From the NCBI GenBank assembly GCA_018607545.1, contig JABBBF010000020.1, forward strand, positions 1 to 8,610: a stretch of DNA of 8,610 nt, read 5' to 3'. Of the stretch, positions 1-8,610 are shown in pieces (within the stretch, counting starts at the first letter, position 1; each line of letters starts with the position of its first letter). The notes beneath the pieces are model-generated. The model saw nothing but the letters and a program-made list of their open reading frames with translations, had not been told where the DNA came from and did not search any database. A program made the translations under genes and the position numbers. This DNA comes from SAR92 clade bacterium (lineage in GTDB: Bacteria; Pseudomonadota; Gammaproteobacteria; Pseudomonadales; Porticoccaceae).

Positions 1-15
1 AAGAAGAGTAAATAA
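1..15 (+). CDS. clpS: Probable 3' end of clpS (ClpA adaptor), partial
   Basis: Only the last four codons and a TAA stop (13-15) would lie in the window; read in frame 1 they give Lys-Lys-Ser-Lys-stop. Nothing in these bases identifies the protein. The assignment rests on context: clpS directly precedes clpA in most gammaproteobacteria, and a stop two bases before the clpA ATG fits a translationally coupled clpS-clpA pair. ClpS is the adaptor that recognises bulky hydrophobic N-terminal residues and hands the substrate to the ClpA N-domain. It could also be non-coding leader sequence. Confidence 0.4.
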   Translation, partial: KKSK

Positions 16-17
16 TC

Positions 18-2294
18 ATGCTAAGTAGAGAACTCGAAGTCACCCTCAATCTCGCATTCAAAAGTGCCCGTGATAAACGTCACGAGTTTATGACTGTTGA
101 ACACCTGCTTTTAGCGCTGCTAGATGACGCCTCGGCCTCCAGTGTACTCAAAGCCTGCGGTGCCGATCTCAGCGTTCTCAGACAGGATCTTGTCGAGTTT
201 GTCGATTCGACAACACCGACCATATCCGACGCCCAGCTAGAGCAGGAAACTCAGCCTACTCACGGTTTCCAGCGCGTCTTGCAACGTGCAGTTTTCCAGG
301 TTAACTCTGCCAATCACAGCGAAGTTGTCGGCGCCAATGTGATTGTTGCCATCTTTAGTGAGCAGGAGAGTCAGGCGGTCTATTTTCTGCGCCTGCAAAA
401 TGTTGCGCGTATCGATGTGGTCAACTATATCTCCCATGGTATTTCCAAGTATGTGGATCAGCCGGAGCACAGCAGCGAAGAGGACAGTACTAACAGTGAA
501 AGTGCCGCTACTAGCGATTCACAGGATGAGAGTCTGCTCAGCCAGTTCTCGACCAATCTCAATGAAATGGCTAGGCAGGGTCAAACCGATCCACTGGTGG
601 GTCGCGCTGCGGAAGTTGAGCGTGTCAGCCAGATTCTTGTTCGCCGTCGCAAAAATAATCCGCTGCTGGTCGGTGAGTCCGGCGTGGGTAAAACCGCTAT
701 CGCCGAGGGACTGGCCAAATTAATTGTCGAGGGCAATGTTCCCGAGCCAATGTTAGGCAGTACAGTTTACTCTCTGGATATGGGCGGCCTGTTGGCTGGC
801 ACCAAGTATCGCGGTGACTTTGAGAAGCGTCTTAAAGGGATTATCGCCGAGCTTGGCAAGCGCGATAAGTCAATTCTGTTTATTGATGAAATCCACACCA
901 TTATCGGGGCAGGGGCAGCATCCGGCGGCGTTATGGATGCCTCTAATCTGCTTAAGCCACTGCTCTCATCGGGCAAGCTGCGCTGCTTTGGCTCAACAAC
1001 TTATCAGGAATACCGCGGTATTTTTGAGAAGGATCAGGCACTTTCGCGTCGCTTCCAGAAGATTGATGTGGCTGAGCCCAGTATCGATGAAACCTATAAG
1101 ATTCTGAAGGGCTTAAAGTCGCGATTTGAAGAACACCATGATCTTAAGTTTACCAATCCGGCGCTTAAGGTGGCTGCAGAGCTGTCCGCCAAACATATCA
1201 ACGATCGTTTTCTGCCCGACAAGGCGATTGATGTGATCGATGAAGCCGGGGCTTACCAGCGACTCCAGCCAGCCTCAAAGCGCAAGAAGTCGATCGGCGT
1301 CAGCGATATTGAACTGGTTATCTCGAAGATTGCGCGTATACCGGAGAAGAGTGTTTCCAGCTCCGATAAAGAGCAGCTGAAGGGCCTTGCTGAAAAGTTA
1401 AAGATGGTTGTTTTCGGCCAGGATCCAGCTATCGATGCACTTTCTACATCGATCAAGATGGCCCGTGCCGGCCTGCGCGAGGGTACCAAACCAATTGGTA
1501 GCTTCCTGTTTGCCGGACCAACCGGTGTAGGTAAAACCGAAGTTAGTCGTCAGCTCTCTAAAATTCTTGGTATCGAGCTGGTGCGCTTTGATATGTCCGA
1601 GTATATGGAGCGTCATACTGTATCGCGTTTAATCGGCGCACCTCCAGGCTATGTTGGCTACGATCAGGGCGGCCTGTTAACCGAAGCGGTGACCAAACAT
1701 CCCCATTCGGTAATCCTGCTCGACGAGGTGGAAAAGGCCCATCCAGATGTATTTAATCTGCTGTTGCAGGTTATGGATCACGGTACCCTAACTGACAACA
1801 ATGGCCGCAAAGCGGACTTTCGCAATGTGATTTTGATTATGACCACGAATGCCGGTGCCGAGCTAATGAGCCGCTCTTCGATTGGCTTTTCAACCCAGGA
1901 TCATCGCACCGATGGTATGGAGGCGATCAAGAAGATGTTCACGCCGGAATTCCGCAATCGTCTGGATAGTATTGTGCAATTTGGCGAGTTGACTATGGAT
2001 GTTATTACCACCGTGGTGGATAAGTTCCTGGTGCAGTTACAGGCACAGCTCGACAGTAAAAAGGTCTTTCTGGAGATCGATGATACTGCGCGTCAGTGGC
2101 TCGCCGAAAATGGCTATGATGTGAAAATGGGTGCACGCCCAATGGAGCGGCTGCTCCAGGAGAAGATCAAAAAGCCACTGGCTGAAGAAGTATTGTTCGG
2201 AAGTCTGTCAGAGAAGGGCGGTACAGCCTATGTCAGCGTCGAAGAGGGTGAGCTGATTGTGCGCACTGAAGGGGAGTTGGTCAGCAGCTCCTAA
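18..2294 (+). CDS. clpA: ATP-dependent Clp protease ATP-binding subunit ClpA
   Basis: ClpA is the hexameric AAA+ unfoldase that recognises substrates, alone or through ClpS, and threads them into the ClpP peptidase in the cytoplasm. The protein is 758 residues, the same length as E. coli ClpA, and aligns with it from end to end. An N-domain (about 1-145, with the [14 protein letters not shown] segment) is followed by a Ser/Asp/Glu-rich linker (about 146-172). The first AAA+ module has Walker A GESGVGKT (219-226), Walker B with D290-E291, and a KYRG-type pore loop. The second has Walker A GPTGVGKT (500-507), pore loop GYVG (544-547) and Walker B with D569-E570. An IGF tripeptide at 622-624 is the ClpP-docking loop (IGL in E. 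coli). Arginine-finger segments such as TPEFRNRLD are present. The ATG at 18 is preceded by a purine-rich GAAGAG (3-8) and gives the canonical MLSRELE start. All catalytic motifs are intact. It ends at a bidirectional terminator and converges with infA. Confidence 0.98.
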   Translation: MLSRELEVTLNLAFKSARDKRHEFMTVEHLLLALLDDASASSVLKACGADLSVLRQDLVEFVDSTTPTISDAQLEQETQPTHGFQRVLQRAVFQVNSANHSEVVGANVIVAIFSEQESQAVYFLRLQNVARIDVVNYISHGISKYVDQPEHSSEEDSTNSESAATSDSQDESLLSQFSTNLNEMARQGQTDPLVGRAAEVERVSQILVRRRKNNPLLVGESGVGKTAIAEGLAKLIVEGNVPEPMLGSTVYSLDMGGLLAGTKYRGDFEKRLKGIIAELGKRDKSILFIDEIHTIIGAGAASGGVMDASNLLKPLLSSGKLRCFGSTTYQEYRGIFEKDQALSRRFQKIDVAEPSIDETYKILKGLKSRFEEHHDLKFTNPALKVAAELSAKHINDRFLPDKAIDVIDEAGAYQRLQPASKRKKSIGVSDIELVISKIARIPEKSVSSSDKEQLKGLAEKLKMVVFGQDPAIDALSTSIKMARAGLREGTKPIGSFLFAGPTGVGKTEVSRQLSKILGIELVRFDMSEYMERHTVSRLIGAPPGYVGYDQGGLLTEAVTKHPHSVILLDEVEKAHPDVFNLLLQVMDHGTLTDNNGRKADFRNVILIMTTNAGAELMSRSSIGFSTQDHRTDGMEAIKKMFTPEFRNRLDSIVQFGELTMDVITTVVDKFLVQLQAQLDSKKVFLEIDDTARQWLAENGYDVKMGARPMERLLQEKIKKPLAEEVLFGSLSEKGGTAYVSVEEGELIVRTEGELVSSS

Positions 2295-2304
2295 TACTCT
2301 AAGG

Positions 2305-2361
2305 AAAAAAAACCGCCAAAAGCAGTTCCCATGATTAGGGATTACTTGAGGCGGTTTTTTT
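2305..2361. terminator. Bidirectional intrinsic terminator between clpA and infA
   Basis: A-tract 2305-2312 and CCGCC (2313-2317) pair with GGCGG (2350-2354) and a T-tract (2355-2361), a near-perfect stem of about 12 bp when the A/T arms are counted. Reading rightward, the stem ends in seven Ts, as expected for clpA. Reading leftward it ends in eight Ts, as expected for infA. The 32-base interior holds a smaller hairpin, TCCC (2327-2330) with GGGA (2338-2341), so the whole is a compound hairpin. The convergent gene arrangement supports use in both directions. The gap from 2295 to 2405 holds no tRNA, although E. coli has serW between clpA and infA. Confidence 0.9.
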
Positions 2362-2405
2362 GTGCTTTGTGGCTTTTTAAAAAACACACAAACTGCTAGC
2401 GCGTA

Positions 2406-2624
2406 TTAACGTTCTCTAAAGGTAATACGGCCTTTAGTCAGGTCATAGGGAGTCATCTCAACCTTAACCTTGTCACCCGTAAGAATACGGATATAGTGCT
2501 TGCGCATTTTGCCAGAGATATGAGCAATGATTACGTGGCCATTTTCCAGCTTTACGCGGAATGTGGTGTTTGGAAGGGTATCGATAACCTCTCCCTCAAA
2601 TTCAATGTGATCTTCTTTCGCCAT
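2406..2624 (-). CDS. infA: Translation initiation factor IF-1
   Basis: IF-1 is a single OB-fold protein that binds the ribosomal A site on the 30S subunit and works with IF-2 and IF-3 during initiation. The 72-residue product has the usual length and the family hallmarks: start MAKED, LPNT (17-20), the [10 protein letters not shown] strand, [19 protein letters not shown], and the C-terminal [10 protein letters not shown]. It is nearly identical in layout to E. coli IF-1, with no missing segment. The start is an ATG (2622-2624). No strong Shine-Dalgarno is visible just upstream; the nearest AGG lies about 15 bases away. The leader (about 2625-2678) is AT-rich and may hold the gene's own promoter, but I could not pick convincing -35/-10 boxes. 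A terminator separates it from bpt upstream, so it is probably an independent unit. Confidence 0.98.
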   Translation of the reverse strand: MAKEDHIEFEGEVIDTLPNTTFRVKLENGHVIIAHISGKMRKHYIRILTGDKVKVEMTPYDLTKGRITFRER

Positions 2625-2678
2625 AAGCTTAATTAGTGCCTGTTAGATAAGAATATTTATTAAGTTTTGTCTGCCTAG

Positions 2679-2702
2679 AAAAAGCGCTGTACATAAAAGC
2701 GC
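2679..2702 (-). terminator. Small intrinsic terminator after bpt
   Basis: On the minus strand, GCGCT (2702-2698) can pair with AGCGC (2688-2684) around a 9-base loop, and this is followed directly by five Ts (2683-2679). The GC-rich stem is only 5 bp, so termination may be partial. Its place, 36 bases after the bpt stop and before the infA leader, fits the end of the trxB-aat-bpt transcript. Confidence 0.55.
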
Positions 2703-2737
2703 GGCAAGTTTGCCCTAAAACGCCCCGCATAGCAAAG

Positions 2738-3460
2738 TCAATCGGCCAACAGCCAGTTATTTTCACGGTATAACTCCAGCGGCCGATAGTTGGTCTTGTA
2801 TTTCATCTTGTCGCAACCGGCAATCCAGTAGCCGAGATAGAGATAATCCAGCCCTAGCCGCTGGGCCATACCAATCTGGAAAAGTATCGCCAAATTGCCC
2901 AGGCTGCGATCTGTATAGATGGGGTCAAAGTAGGTGTAAATTGCCGACAGCCCGTTATTAATAATATCCACCACCGCGCAGCCAATCAGTTTGTCGGCCA
3001 GCCTAAACTCGAGAAATTGGGTGGACTCCCAGGGATTGCCAAGAAACTCTTCAAACTGCTTTCTCGACGGCGGGTACATATCACCCTCTTTGTGTCGCTC
3101 ATTAATATAGCGGGCGTAGAGAGGGAAGTGCTCACCAAGATTAACTGAGTCGAGCTGCTCAATCACAATATCGACATTTTTATTCCAGCAACGCTTCTGA
3201 CTTCGATTCCACTTAAAGTCGGCCACTGGAACTCGCGCTGCCACGCAGGCGCTGCACTGGGCACACATAGGTGCGTAGAGATAGGGGCCGCTGCGTCGAA
3301 ACCCCATAGCTGTCATTCTTGAGTAGAGGTCTGTATCAATACTCAGGCTTGGGTCGACAAAGGCTGTTGTCGTGCGGCGACCCTCTAGATAACTACAATC
3401 ATGGGGCTCAGTTAAGCAGAGTTTTACGGTACTAATATCCGGCGATATATCTCGGGTCAT
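2738..3460 (-). CDS. bpt: Aspartate/glutamate leucyltransferase Bpt (ATE-type aminoacyl-tRNA-protein transferase)
   Basis: Bpt transfers leucine from Leu-tRNA to proteins with N-terminal Asp or Glu, making an N-degron read by ClpS-ClpA. Such bacterial proteins are often still labelled arginyltransferase because they resemble eukaryotic ATE1; leucyl specificity is inferred from the characterised bacterial branch. The 240-residue length is typical. The N-terminal ATE domain (about 15-85) has HDCSYL (20-25), MGFRRSG (52-58) and a CxxCxxC cluster (C66, C69, C72). The C-terminal GNAT-like ATE domain (about 105-225) has RHKEGDM (122-128), the SLGNLAI segment (186-192) and YLYLGYWI (206-213) followed by GCDKMKYK and RP. 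The ATG at 3460 is the first usable start, since an in-frame stop lies two codons upstream. The Shine-Dalgarno is weak. It lies 98 bases after aat on the same strand; E. coli lacks this gene. Confidence 0.95.
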   Translation of the reverse strand: MTRDISPDISTVKLCLTEPHDCSYLEGRRTTTAFVDPSLSIDTDLYSRMTAMGFRRSGPYLYAPMCAQCSACVAARVPVADFKWNRSQKRCWNKNVDIVIEQLDSVNLGEHFPLYARYINERHKEGDMYPPSRKQFEEFLGNPWESTQFLEFRLADKLIGCAVVDIINNGLSAIYTYFDPIYTDRSLGNLAILFQIGMAQRLGLDYLYLGYWIAGCDKMKYKTNYRPLELYRENNWLLAD

Positions 3461-3558
3461 TAAACGTTAGCCACTTTTTAAACATTCTCAGAAACACTAG
3501 GGGTTTAAGGGTAGTTGACTATTTGAGGATACTCAATGGCGATATAAAAATTTGCCGC

Positions 3559-4278
3559 TTACCATTTAAATGTGAGATTTTGTGGGGATTCCAGAGCGTC
3601 AAAACAAGCCCAGTCGAGAGCTTTATCGCGCGCAGCCTGTAATCTATTTAAAAATAATTCTCTGTCCATCGGCTCGGCACCCAGACTGAGTAGATGCGGG
3701 TTAACCAGCTGACAATCGATAAGTTCAAGGCCCGACTCTAAACCCCAGCGACAAAGGTGGGCCATAGCAATTTTTGAGGCATCGGCACTGCGACTAAACA
3801 TCGACTCACCGCAAAACAGGCTGCCTATAGCCAAGCCATAGAGACCGCCGATCAATCTCTCTTCACGCCAGACTTCAATAGAGTGCGCATATCCCTGACT
3901 ATGCAGTTCAGTGTAGGCAGTGATCATCTGATCGCTAATCCAAGTGCCGTCCTCACCATCCCTGGGATCACTGCAGCCAGTGATAACCTCAGTAAAGGCA
4001 CGATTGGTTGTCACTGAGTAGTCATTGCGGCGCAGTGACTTGCGCAGACTTCTGGAGTAGTGGAACTGGGAGGGCTTGAGGATACAGCGAGTGGCCGGAC
4101 TCCACCACAGGATAGGATCCTCCTCCTGGAACCAGGGAAAGATTCCCTGACGATAGGCATACAAGAGGGTGGAGGGATACAGGTTACCACCGGCAGCCAG
4201 AAGTCCATCTGGTTCTGCCAGAGCGCTGCGAGGATCCGGAAAATTTGGATCCTCTTGATCAAGCAGTGGAATCTGCAT
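3559..4278 (-). CDS. aat: Leucyl/phenylalanyl-tRNA-protein transferase
   Basis: Aat moves Leu or Phe from aminoacyl-tRNA to proteins with N-terminal Lys or Arg, creating primary destabilising residues for ClpS-ClpAP in the cytoplasm. At 239 residues it matches the family (E. coli 234). Recognisable blocks in order are FPDP (13-16), EPDGLLAAGG (22-31), GIFPWF (45-50), WWSP (58-61), GTWI (111-114), AHSIEVWRE (131-139), FCGESMFSR (155-163) and LIDCQ (186-190). D188 and Q190 correspond by alignment to the E. coli catalytic pair D186/Q188. The ATG at 4276-4278 has an AAGG Shine-Dalgarno at 4287-4290 with 8-base spacing. It lies 17 bases after the trxB stop, so the two are probably co-transcribed. 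No damage is visible. Confidence 0.97.
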   Translation of the reverse strand: MQIPLLDQEDPNFPDPRSALAEPDGLLAAGGNLYPSTLLYAYRQGIFPWFQEEDPILWWSPATRCILKPSQFHYSRSLRKSLRRNDYSVTTNRAFTEVITGCSDPRDGEDGTWISDQMITAYTELHSQGYAHSIEVWREERLIGGLYGLAIGSLFCGESMFSRSADASKIAMAHLCRWGLESGLELIDCQLVNPHLLSLGAEPMDRELFLNRLQAARDKALDWACFDALESPQNLTFKW

Positions 4279-4295
4279 CCCTTTTGCCTTGAGTT

Positions 4296-5342
<1,047 letters not shown>

Positions 5343-5385
5343 TTAAACAATCTTTTATAAAAGTTGCCTAACCTGGCTTTTATGC

Positions 5386-7833
5386 ATGGCTCATAGATGG
5401 CTTTTAATTGTGAACCGGCTACAATTGACGCTGAAAAAATTAACAGGGATTGACCCGTTGAGCACAGATAAAAAAAAGCAGCGCCGTTCTGCACCAACCG
5501 AGCTGGCTACTAATGACAGCCGCAGTAAACGTTTGTTAGCTGAGGGCGCACTGATAGGCTGGATTGCACTCTGCTCAATACTTTTGCTGGCACTGCTCAG
5601 TTATTCACCGGAAGATCCAGGTTGGTCCCATACAGGTACTAGAACTGAGATAACCAATGCCGTCGGCCTCGCCGGTGCCTGGGTTGCGGATATCTTCTAT
5701 GCGCTTTTTGGGGTTATGGCCTACCTGTTCCCGGCACTGCTTGCCGTTCGAGCCATCCAGATATTAAGAAACTATATCCTTCGCGAAGCCGAGCCCTTTG
5801 ACTCTGTAACCTTTACCCTACGGGTTATTGGCTTCCTTTTAGTCATGATCAGTGCAACATCGCTGGCCAATATCCAATATGCCGAAGTTCACAACAGTTA
5901 CCCCTTTGGTGTTGGCGGTATCCTCGGCAATAAGATCGGCGATGCCACCATAGCTGTATTTAGCTATGTCGGCAGTACGATGATTCTCCTGTCGCTGTTT
6001 CTGTTTGGCCTGACGGTTTTTGTCGATATCTCATGGATTGCATTAATTGACCGGCTGGGTATAGCGGCGATTAATTTCTACGATATCGCCCGTAGTAAAT
6101 TGACCGAATGGCAGCTGGCTCGCAAAGAAAAGGCCCAGTCTCGTGAAGCATTGATTGAGCGCCAGGTCAAAGTTGAAAAAGAGACCAAAAAGCAAAAGCT
6201 TCGCGTGCCACCAACTATTCAGACACCCAAACCAAAACCAGTGGTCAGCAAACGTATCGAGCGCGAGAAGCAGCAGACACTCTTTGAGGATAGCGCTGTC
6301 GTAGGCACACTGCCGCAGATTAACCTACTCGATCCAGCGGATGACAATAGCGGCAACGGCTATTCTCCTGACTCCCTGGAACATTTATCCCGTCTACTAG
6401 AGCACAAGCTGCTGGATTTCGGTATTAAAGCGGAAGTTGTCGAAGTACTTCCCGGCCCAGTGGTTACCCGTTTTGAAATCCAGCCTGCCGCTGGCATTAA
6501 AGTCAGCCGTATTAGCGGTCTTGCCAAAGATCTGGCGCGCTCCATGGCGGTTATCAGTGTTCGCGTGGTTGAAGTAATTCCCGGCAAATCTGTAGTCGGT
6601 ATTGAAATCCCCAATGAAAAACGCCAGATGGTTCGCCTCAGCGAAATCCTATCATCGGAGGCTTACGACCGCTCAAGTTCGCCGGTCACTTTGGCACTGG
6701 GTCATGATATTGCCGGCTCTCCTGTAGTTGCCGACTTGGGCCGTATGCCGCACTTATTAGTAGCGGGTACAACCGGTTCCGGTAAGTCGGTGGGCATTAA
6801 CACCATGCTCTTAAGCCTGCTGTTTAAAGCCTCGCCGGAAGAAGTAAAGTTAATTCTTATCGACCCAAAAATGCTCGAGCTCTCGGTATACGATGGTATC
6901 CCGCACCTGTTGACGCCGGTGATTACCGATATGAAAGATGCCGCCAGTGGTCTGCGCTGGTGTGTCGGGGAGATGGAGCGACGCTATAAGCTGATGGCCG
7001 CCCTCGGCGTACGCAACCTGGCTGGCTATAACCGCAAAATTGAAGATGCAATTAAGGCCGGCAACCCGATAACCGATCCACTCTGGACCTTTGATCCCGC
7101 CGAAATGGGTTGGGATGGCACAGAAGAACCACCGGAAGCCCCAACCCTGCAATCACTCCCGTATATAGTCGTAGTGATCGATGAATTTGCCGATATGATG
7201 ATGATTGTCGGCAAAAAGGTTGAACAGCTTATTGCCCGTATTGCGCAAAAAGCTCGTGCTGCAGGTATCCATTTAATTCTTGCCACCCAGCGTCCCTCGG
7301 TGGATGTTATTACCGGCCTGATTAAAGCCAACGTGCCAACCCGTATCGCCTTTCAGGTCTCATCTAAAATTGATTCGCGAACCATTCTCGATCAGGGCGG
7401 TGCAGAACAGTTGCTCGGTAACGGCGATATGCTTTACCTGCCACCGGGAACCAGTGTTCCGGAGCGTGTACACGGGGCCTTTGTAGATGACCATGAAGTA
7501 CATAAAGTGGTTGCCGACTGGAAGCGCCGCGGCGAACCCAACTATCTCTCTGAGATTACCGACGAAGCCGCCGTTTCCAGTATTGCTGTGCCCGGTTATA
7601 GCGGCAGCGAAGAGGGTGGCGAAGAGGACAGTGAATCAGATCCGCTCTACGACGAAGCGGTGGCTTTTGTGTTGGAGAGCCGCAAAGCCTCTATTTCATC
7701 CGTACAGCGCAAATTGCGCGTCGGCTATAACCGTGCAGCCCGTCTTATTGAGCAGATGGAAGTCAGCGGCGTGGTCAGCCCAATGAGCAGTAATGGTAGC
7801 CGTGAGATATTGGCACCTGGCGGTAGAGAATAA
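5386..7833 (+). CDS. ftsK: DNA translocase FtsK
   Basis: FtsK is a septum-anchored DNA pump that clears and aligns the chromosome terminus and activates XerCD recombination at dif. In the 815-residue frame (from the ATG at 5386), a membrane domain holds four predicted helical stretches (about 54-73, 96-126, 143-162, 188-214). A short, charged, Lys/Glu-rich linker follows (about 235-305), far shorter than that of E. coli. The motor has the PGPVVTRFE segment (356-364), Walker A GTTGSGKS (461-468), Walker B ending D599-E600, and ATQRPS (633-638). The C-terminal winged-helix gamma domain (about 752-815, with [15 protein letters not shown]) reads KOPS and contacts XerD. The start is uncertain: the ATG at 5386 lacks a clear ribosome site, whereas a TTG at 5458 has AGGGA 8 bases upstream and would give a 791-residue protein with a more typical cytoplasmic tail. 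lolA follows after 37 bases, so an ftsK-lolA-rarA operon is likely. Confidence 0.96.
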   Translation: MAHRWLLIVNRLQLTLKKLTGIDPLSTDKKKQRRSAPTELATNDSRSKRLLAEGALIGWIALCSILLLALLSYSPEDPGWSHTGTRTEITNAVGLAGAWVADIFYALFGVMAYLFPALLAVRAIQILRNYILREAEPFDSVTFTLRVIGFLLVMISATSLANIQYAEVHNSYPFGVGGILGNKIGDATIAVFSYVGSTMILLSLFLFGLTVFVDISWIALIDRLGIAAINFYDIARSKLTEWQLARKEKAQSREALIERQVKVEKETKKQKLRVPPTIQTPKPKPVVSKRIEREKQQTLFEDSAVVGTLPQINLLDPADDNSGNGYSPDSLEHLSRLLEHKLLDFGIKAEVVEVLPGPVVTRFEIQPAAGIKVSRISGLAKDLARSMAVISVRVVEVIPGKSVVGIEIPNEKRQMVRLSEILSSEAYDRSSSPVTLALGHDIAGSPVVADLGRMPHLLVAGTTGSGKSVGINTMLLSLLFKASPEEVKLILIDPKMLELSVYDGIPHLLTPVITDMKDAASGLRWCVGEMERRYKLMAALGVRNLAGYNRKIEDAIKAGNPITDPLWTFDPAEMGWDGTEEPPEAPTLQSLPYIVVVIDEFADMMMIVGKKVEQLIARIAQKARAAGIHLILATQRPSVDVITGLIKANVPTRIAFQVSSKIDSRTILDQGGAEQLLGNGDMLYLPPGTSVPERVHGAFVDDHEVHKVVADWKRRGEPNYLSEITDEAAVSSIAVPGYSGSEEGGEEDSESDPLYDEAVAFVLESRKASISSVQRKLRVGYNRAARLIEQMEVSGVVSPMSSNGSREILAPGGRE
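5445..5449 (+). promoter_or_regulatory. Ribosome binding site favouring an internal ftsK TTG start
   Basis: AGGGA lies 8 bases before a TTG at 5458 that is in frame with ftsK. Starting there removes 24 residues and leaves about 26 residues before the conserved [10 protein letters not shown] entry to the first membrane helix, as I recall for Pseudomonas FtsK. The upstream ATG at 5386 has no comparable site. Confidence 0.45.
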
Positions 7834-7858
7834 AATACAGGGCGTGATTAAAAACAAC

Positions 7859-7862
7859 AGGA
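7859..7862 (+). promoter_or_regulatory. Ribosome binding site setting the lolA start
   Basis: AGGA with 8 bases to the ATG at 7871. It supports this start over the in-frame ATG at 7793, which lies inside ftsK and would place 26 polar residues ahead of the signal peptide. Confidence 0.65.
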
Positions 7863-7870
7863 CCCCAATA

Positions 7871-8545
7871 ATGGCTCTTATTCAAAGAATGCTTTTACGT
7901 CTAGGATTTATTCTAGCTCTTATTGGCTCGGCCCAGCTACAGGCGGGCGGTAACCCTAAAGATATTCAGGCACTGCGCGATCTTCTGCAGCCCATCACCA
8001 GCCTCTCGGCAAACTTTACCCAGCAGATAACCGATGCCGAAGGTTTCGAAATCGAAGTCTCAGAAGGCCTGTTTGAGGTCGCTCAGCCGGCCAAATTGCG
8101 CTGGCATATTACCCAGCCCATGCCCCAGCAGATTATCTCCGATGGCAGCACATTATGGGTCTTTGATCCCGATCTTGAGCAGGTAATTATTCAGCCTTTT
8201 AACCGGGATATAGCAGCCACACCGGCGATACTTTTTTCTGGTGACCTGGATCAGCTCGACAAGGCTTATTTTGTTCGCGAGGATTCTGTGGGACTATTTA
8301 CACTGACATCCGAGCGCGCCGGCAGTCTGTTTAGCAGCATGCAGATTCGCTTTGTTAATCAGCAGCCGGTTTTGATTTCCCTGACCGATAACCTTGAGCA
8401 GACAACCACTATTACCTTTTCGAAGCTACAGATAAACCCAGCCATTAATGCTGACCGGTTTATCTTCGAAGTCCCTCCTGAAGTTGATGTTATCAATAAC
8501 CTGGAAGGCAATGTAAACAGCACGTTAGACAGTAATGCCAACTGA
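7871..8545 (+). CDS. lolA: Outer-membrane lipoprotein carrier protein LolA
   Basis: LolA is the periplasmic chaperone that takes lipoproteins from the LolCDE transporter and delivers them to LolB at the outer membrane. The 224-residue precursor begins with a Sec signal peptide: basic residues R6 and R10, a hydrophobic core (about 11-19) and likely cleavage after A25 (A21 is also possible). The mature part has the LolA signature: SLSANFTQQI (44-53), KLRWHITQP (75-83), with R77 equivalent to the functionally important arginine of E. coli LolA by position, then SDGSTLWVFDPDLEQV (90-105) and FSGD (122-125), and ends with a FIFEVPPEVDV strand (198-208). An Asn-rich tail of about 15 residues makes it slightly longer than E. 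coli LolA (203). The ATG at 7871 was chosen over 7793 because it has a ribosome site and puts the signal peptide at the N-terminus. It follows ftsK by 37 bases and overlaps rarA by 11. Confidence 0.95.
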   Translation: MALIQRMLLRLGFILALIGSAQLQAGGNPKDIQALRDLLQPITSLSANFTQQITDAEGFEIEVSEGLFEVAQPAKLRWHITQPMPQQIISDGSTLWVFDPDLEQVIIQPFNRDIAATPAILFSGDLDQLDKAYFVREDSVGLFTLTSERAGSLFSSMQIRFVNQQPVLISLTDNLEQTTTITFSKLQINPAINADRFIFEVPPEVDVINNLEGNVNSTLDSNAN

Positions 8546-8610
8546 TCTCTTTGCTCAGGAAGTCTACCGCCCACTGGCTGCCCGTATGCGCCCGGGAACC
8601 CTCGACGGCT
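8535..8610 (+). CDS. rarA: Replication-associated recombination protein RarA (MgsA), 5' fragment
   Basis: The first 25 codons read MPTDLFAQEVYRPLAARMRP followed by GTLDG, and the gene runs off the window. The PLAARMRPxTLDxxxGQ block is the standard N-terminus of RarA, an AAA+ clamp-loader-like ATPase that acts at stalled replication forks. No ATPase motif is reached in this fragment. The identification is reinforced by position, since rarA follows lolA in E. coli and Pseudomonas. The ATG (8535-8537) lies inside the end of lolA, whose TGA is at 8543-8545, giving an 11-base overlap in a different frame and suggesting translational coupling. No strong Shine-Dalgarno is seen. Confidence 0.88.
   Translation, partial: MPTDLFAQEVYRPLAARMRPGTLDG

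Noticed and set aside
907..914. GGGCAGGG, a match to the KOPS motif (GGGNAGGG) read by the FtsK gamma domain
   Set aside because: About one match is expected by chance in both strands of a window this size, and it is explained by Gly/Ala codons in clpA. A whole-genome strand-bias test would be needed.
2366..2392. Inverted repeat TTTGTG/CACAAA around a TTTTTAAAAA core next to the infA stop
   Set aside because: The stem is short and A/T-rich and it lies beside a much stronger terminator; no separate role can be supported.
3461..3558. Possible promoter (TTGAGT, 17 bases, TACCCT) in front of bpt on the minus strand
   Set aside because: The -10 matches only three of six positions; bpt could equally be read from the trxB-aat transcript. 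Nothing else is visible in this 98-base gap.
6850..7331. Two antisense open frames inside ftsK
   Set aside because: Shadow frames of a highly conserved motor domain, with no ribosome site or family resemblance.
7793..7870. Longer lolA frame beginning inside ftsK
   Set aside because: It would add 26 residues ahead of a clear signal peptide and has no ribosome site; the ATG at 7871 has one.

Overview
This window is a core-genome segment from a gammaproteobacterium. IF-1, ClpA, Aat and TrxB all look gammaproteobacterial, and the order (clpS)-clpA-infA-bpt-aat-trxB-ftsK-lolA-rarA is the arrangement I recall from Pseudomonas-type genomes. Base composition is near 50% G+C by eye. No transposase, phage, CRISPR or toxin-antitoxin feature is visible. 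A marine or Cellvibrionales-like member is a guess from protein style only.

Layout. The first 15 bases look like the very end of an upstream reading frame, probably clpS. clpA (18-2294, +) follows two bases later and converges on infA (2406-2624, -), with a strong bidirectional terminator between them. Minus-strand genes then run from right to left: trxB (5252 to 4296), aat (4278 to 3559), bpt (3460 to 2738) and infA. The trxB-aat gap is 17 bases and looks like a single transcript. The aat-bpt gap is 98 bases. A small intrinsic terminator sits between bpt and infA, so infA is probably expressed from its own promoter. A divergent control region (about 5253-5385) separates trxB from the plus-strand run ftsK (5386-7833), lolA (7871-8545) and the start of rarA (from 8535, cut by the window edge).

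How the genes fit together. Four of the genes belong to, or are inferred to belong to, the bacterial N-degron (N-end rule) pathway. Aat adds Leu/Phe to N-terminal Lys/Arg. Bpt adds Leu to N-terminal Asp/Glu. ClpS (inferred at the left edge) recognises the resulting residues, and ClpA unfolds the substrate for ClpP. TrxB, IF-1, FtsK, LolA and RarA are housekeeping genes for thiol redox, translation initiation, chromosome segregation, lipoprotein sorting and replication-fork repair.

I found no previously undescribed system. The observations worth a second look are small: unusual start sites (TTG for trxB, an ambiguous ftsK start), a long bidirectional terminator, a cysteine cluster in Bpt, a loop in FtsK, and differences from the E. 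coli gene order (no lrp, no cydDC, no serW, with bpt added).
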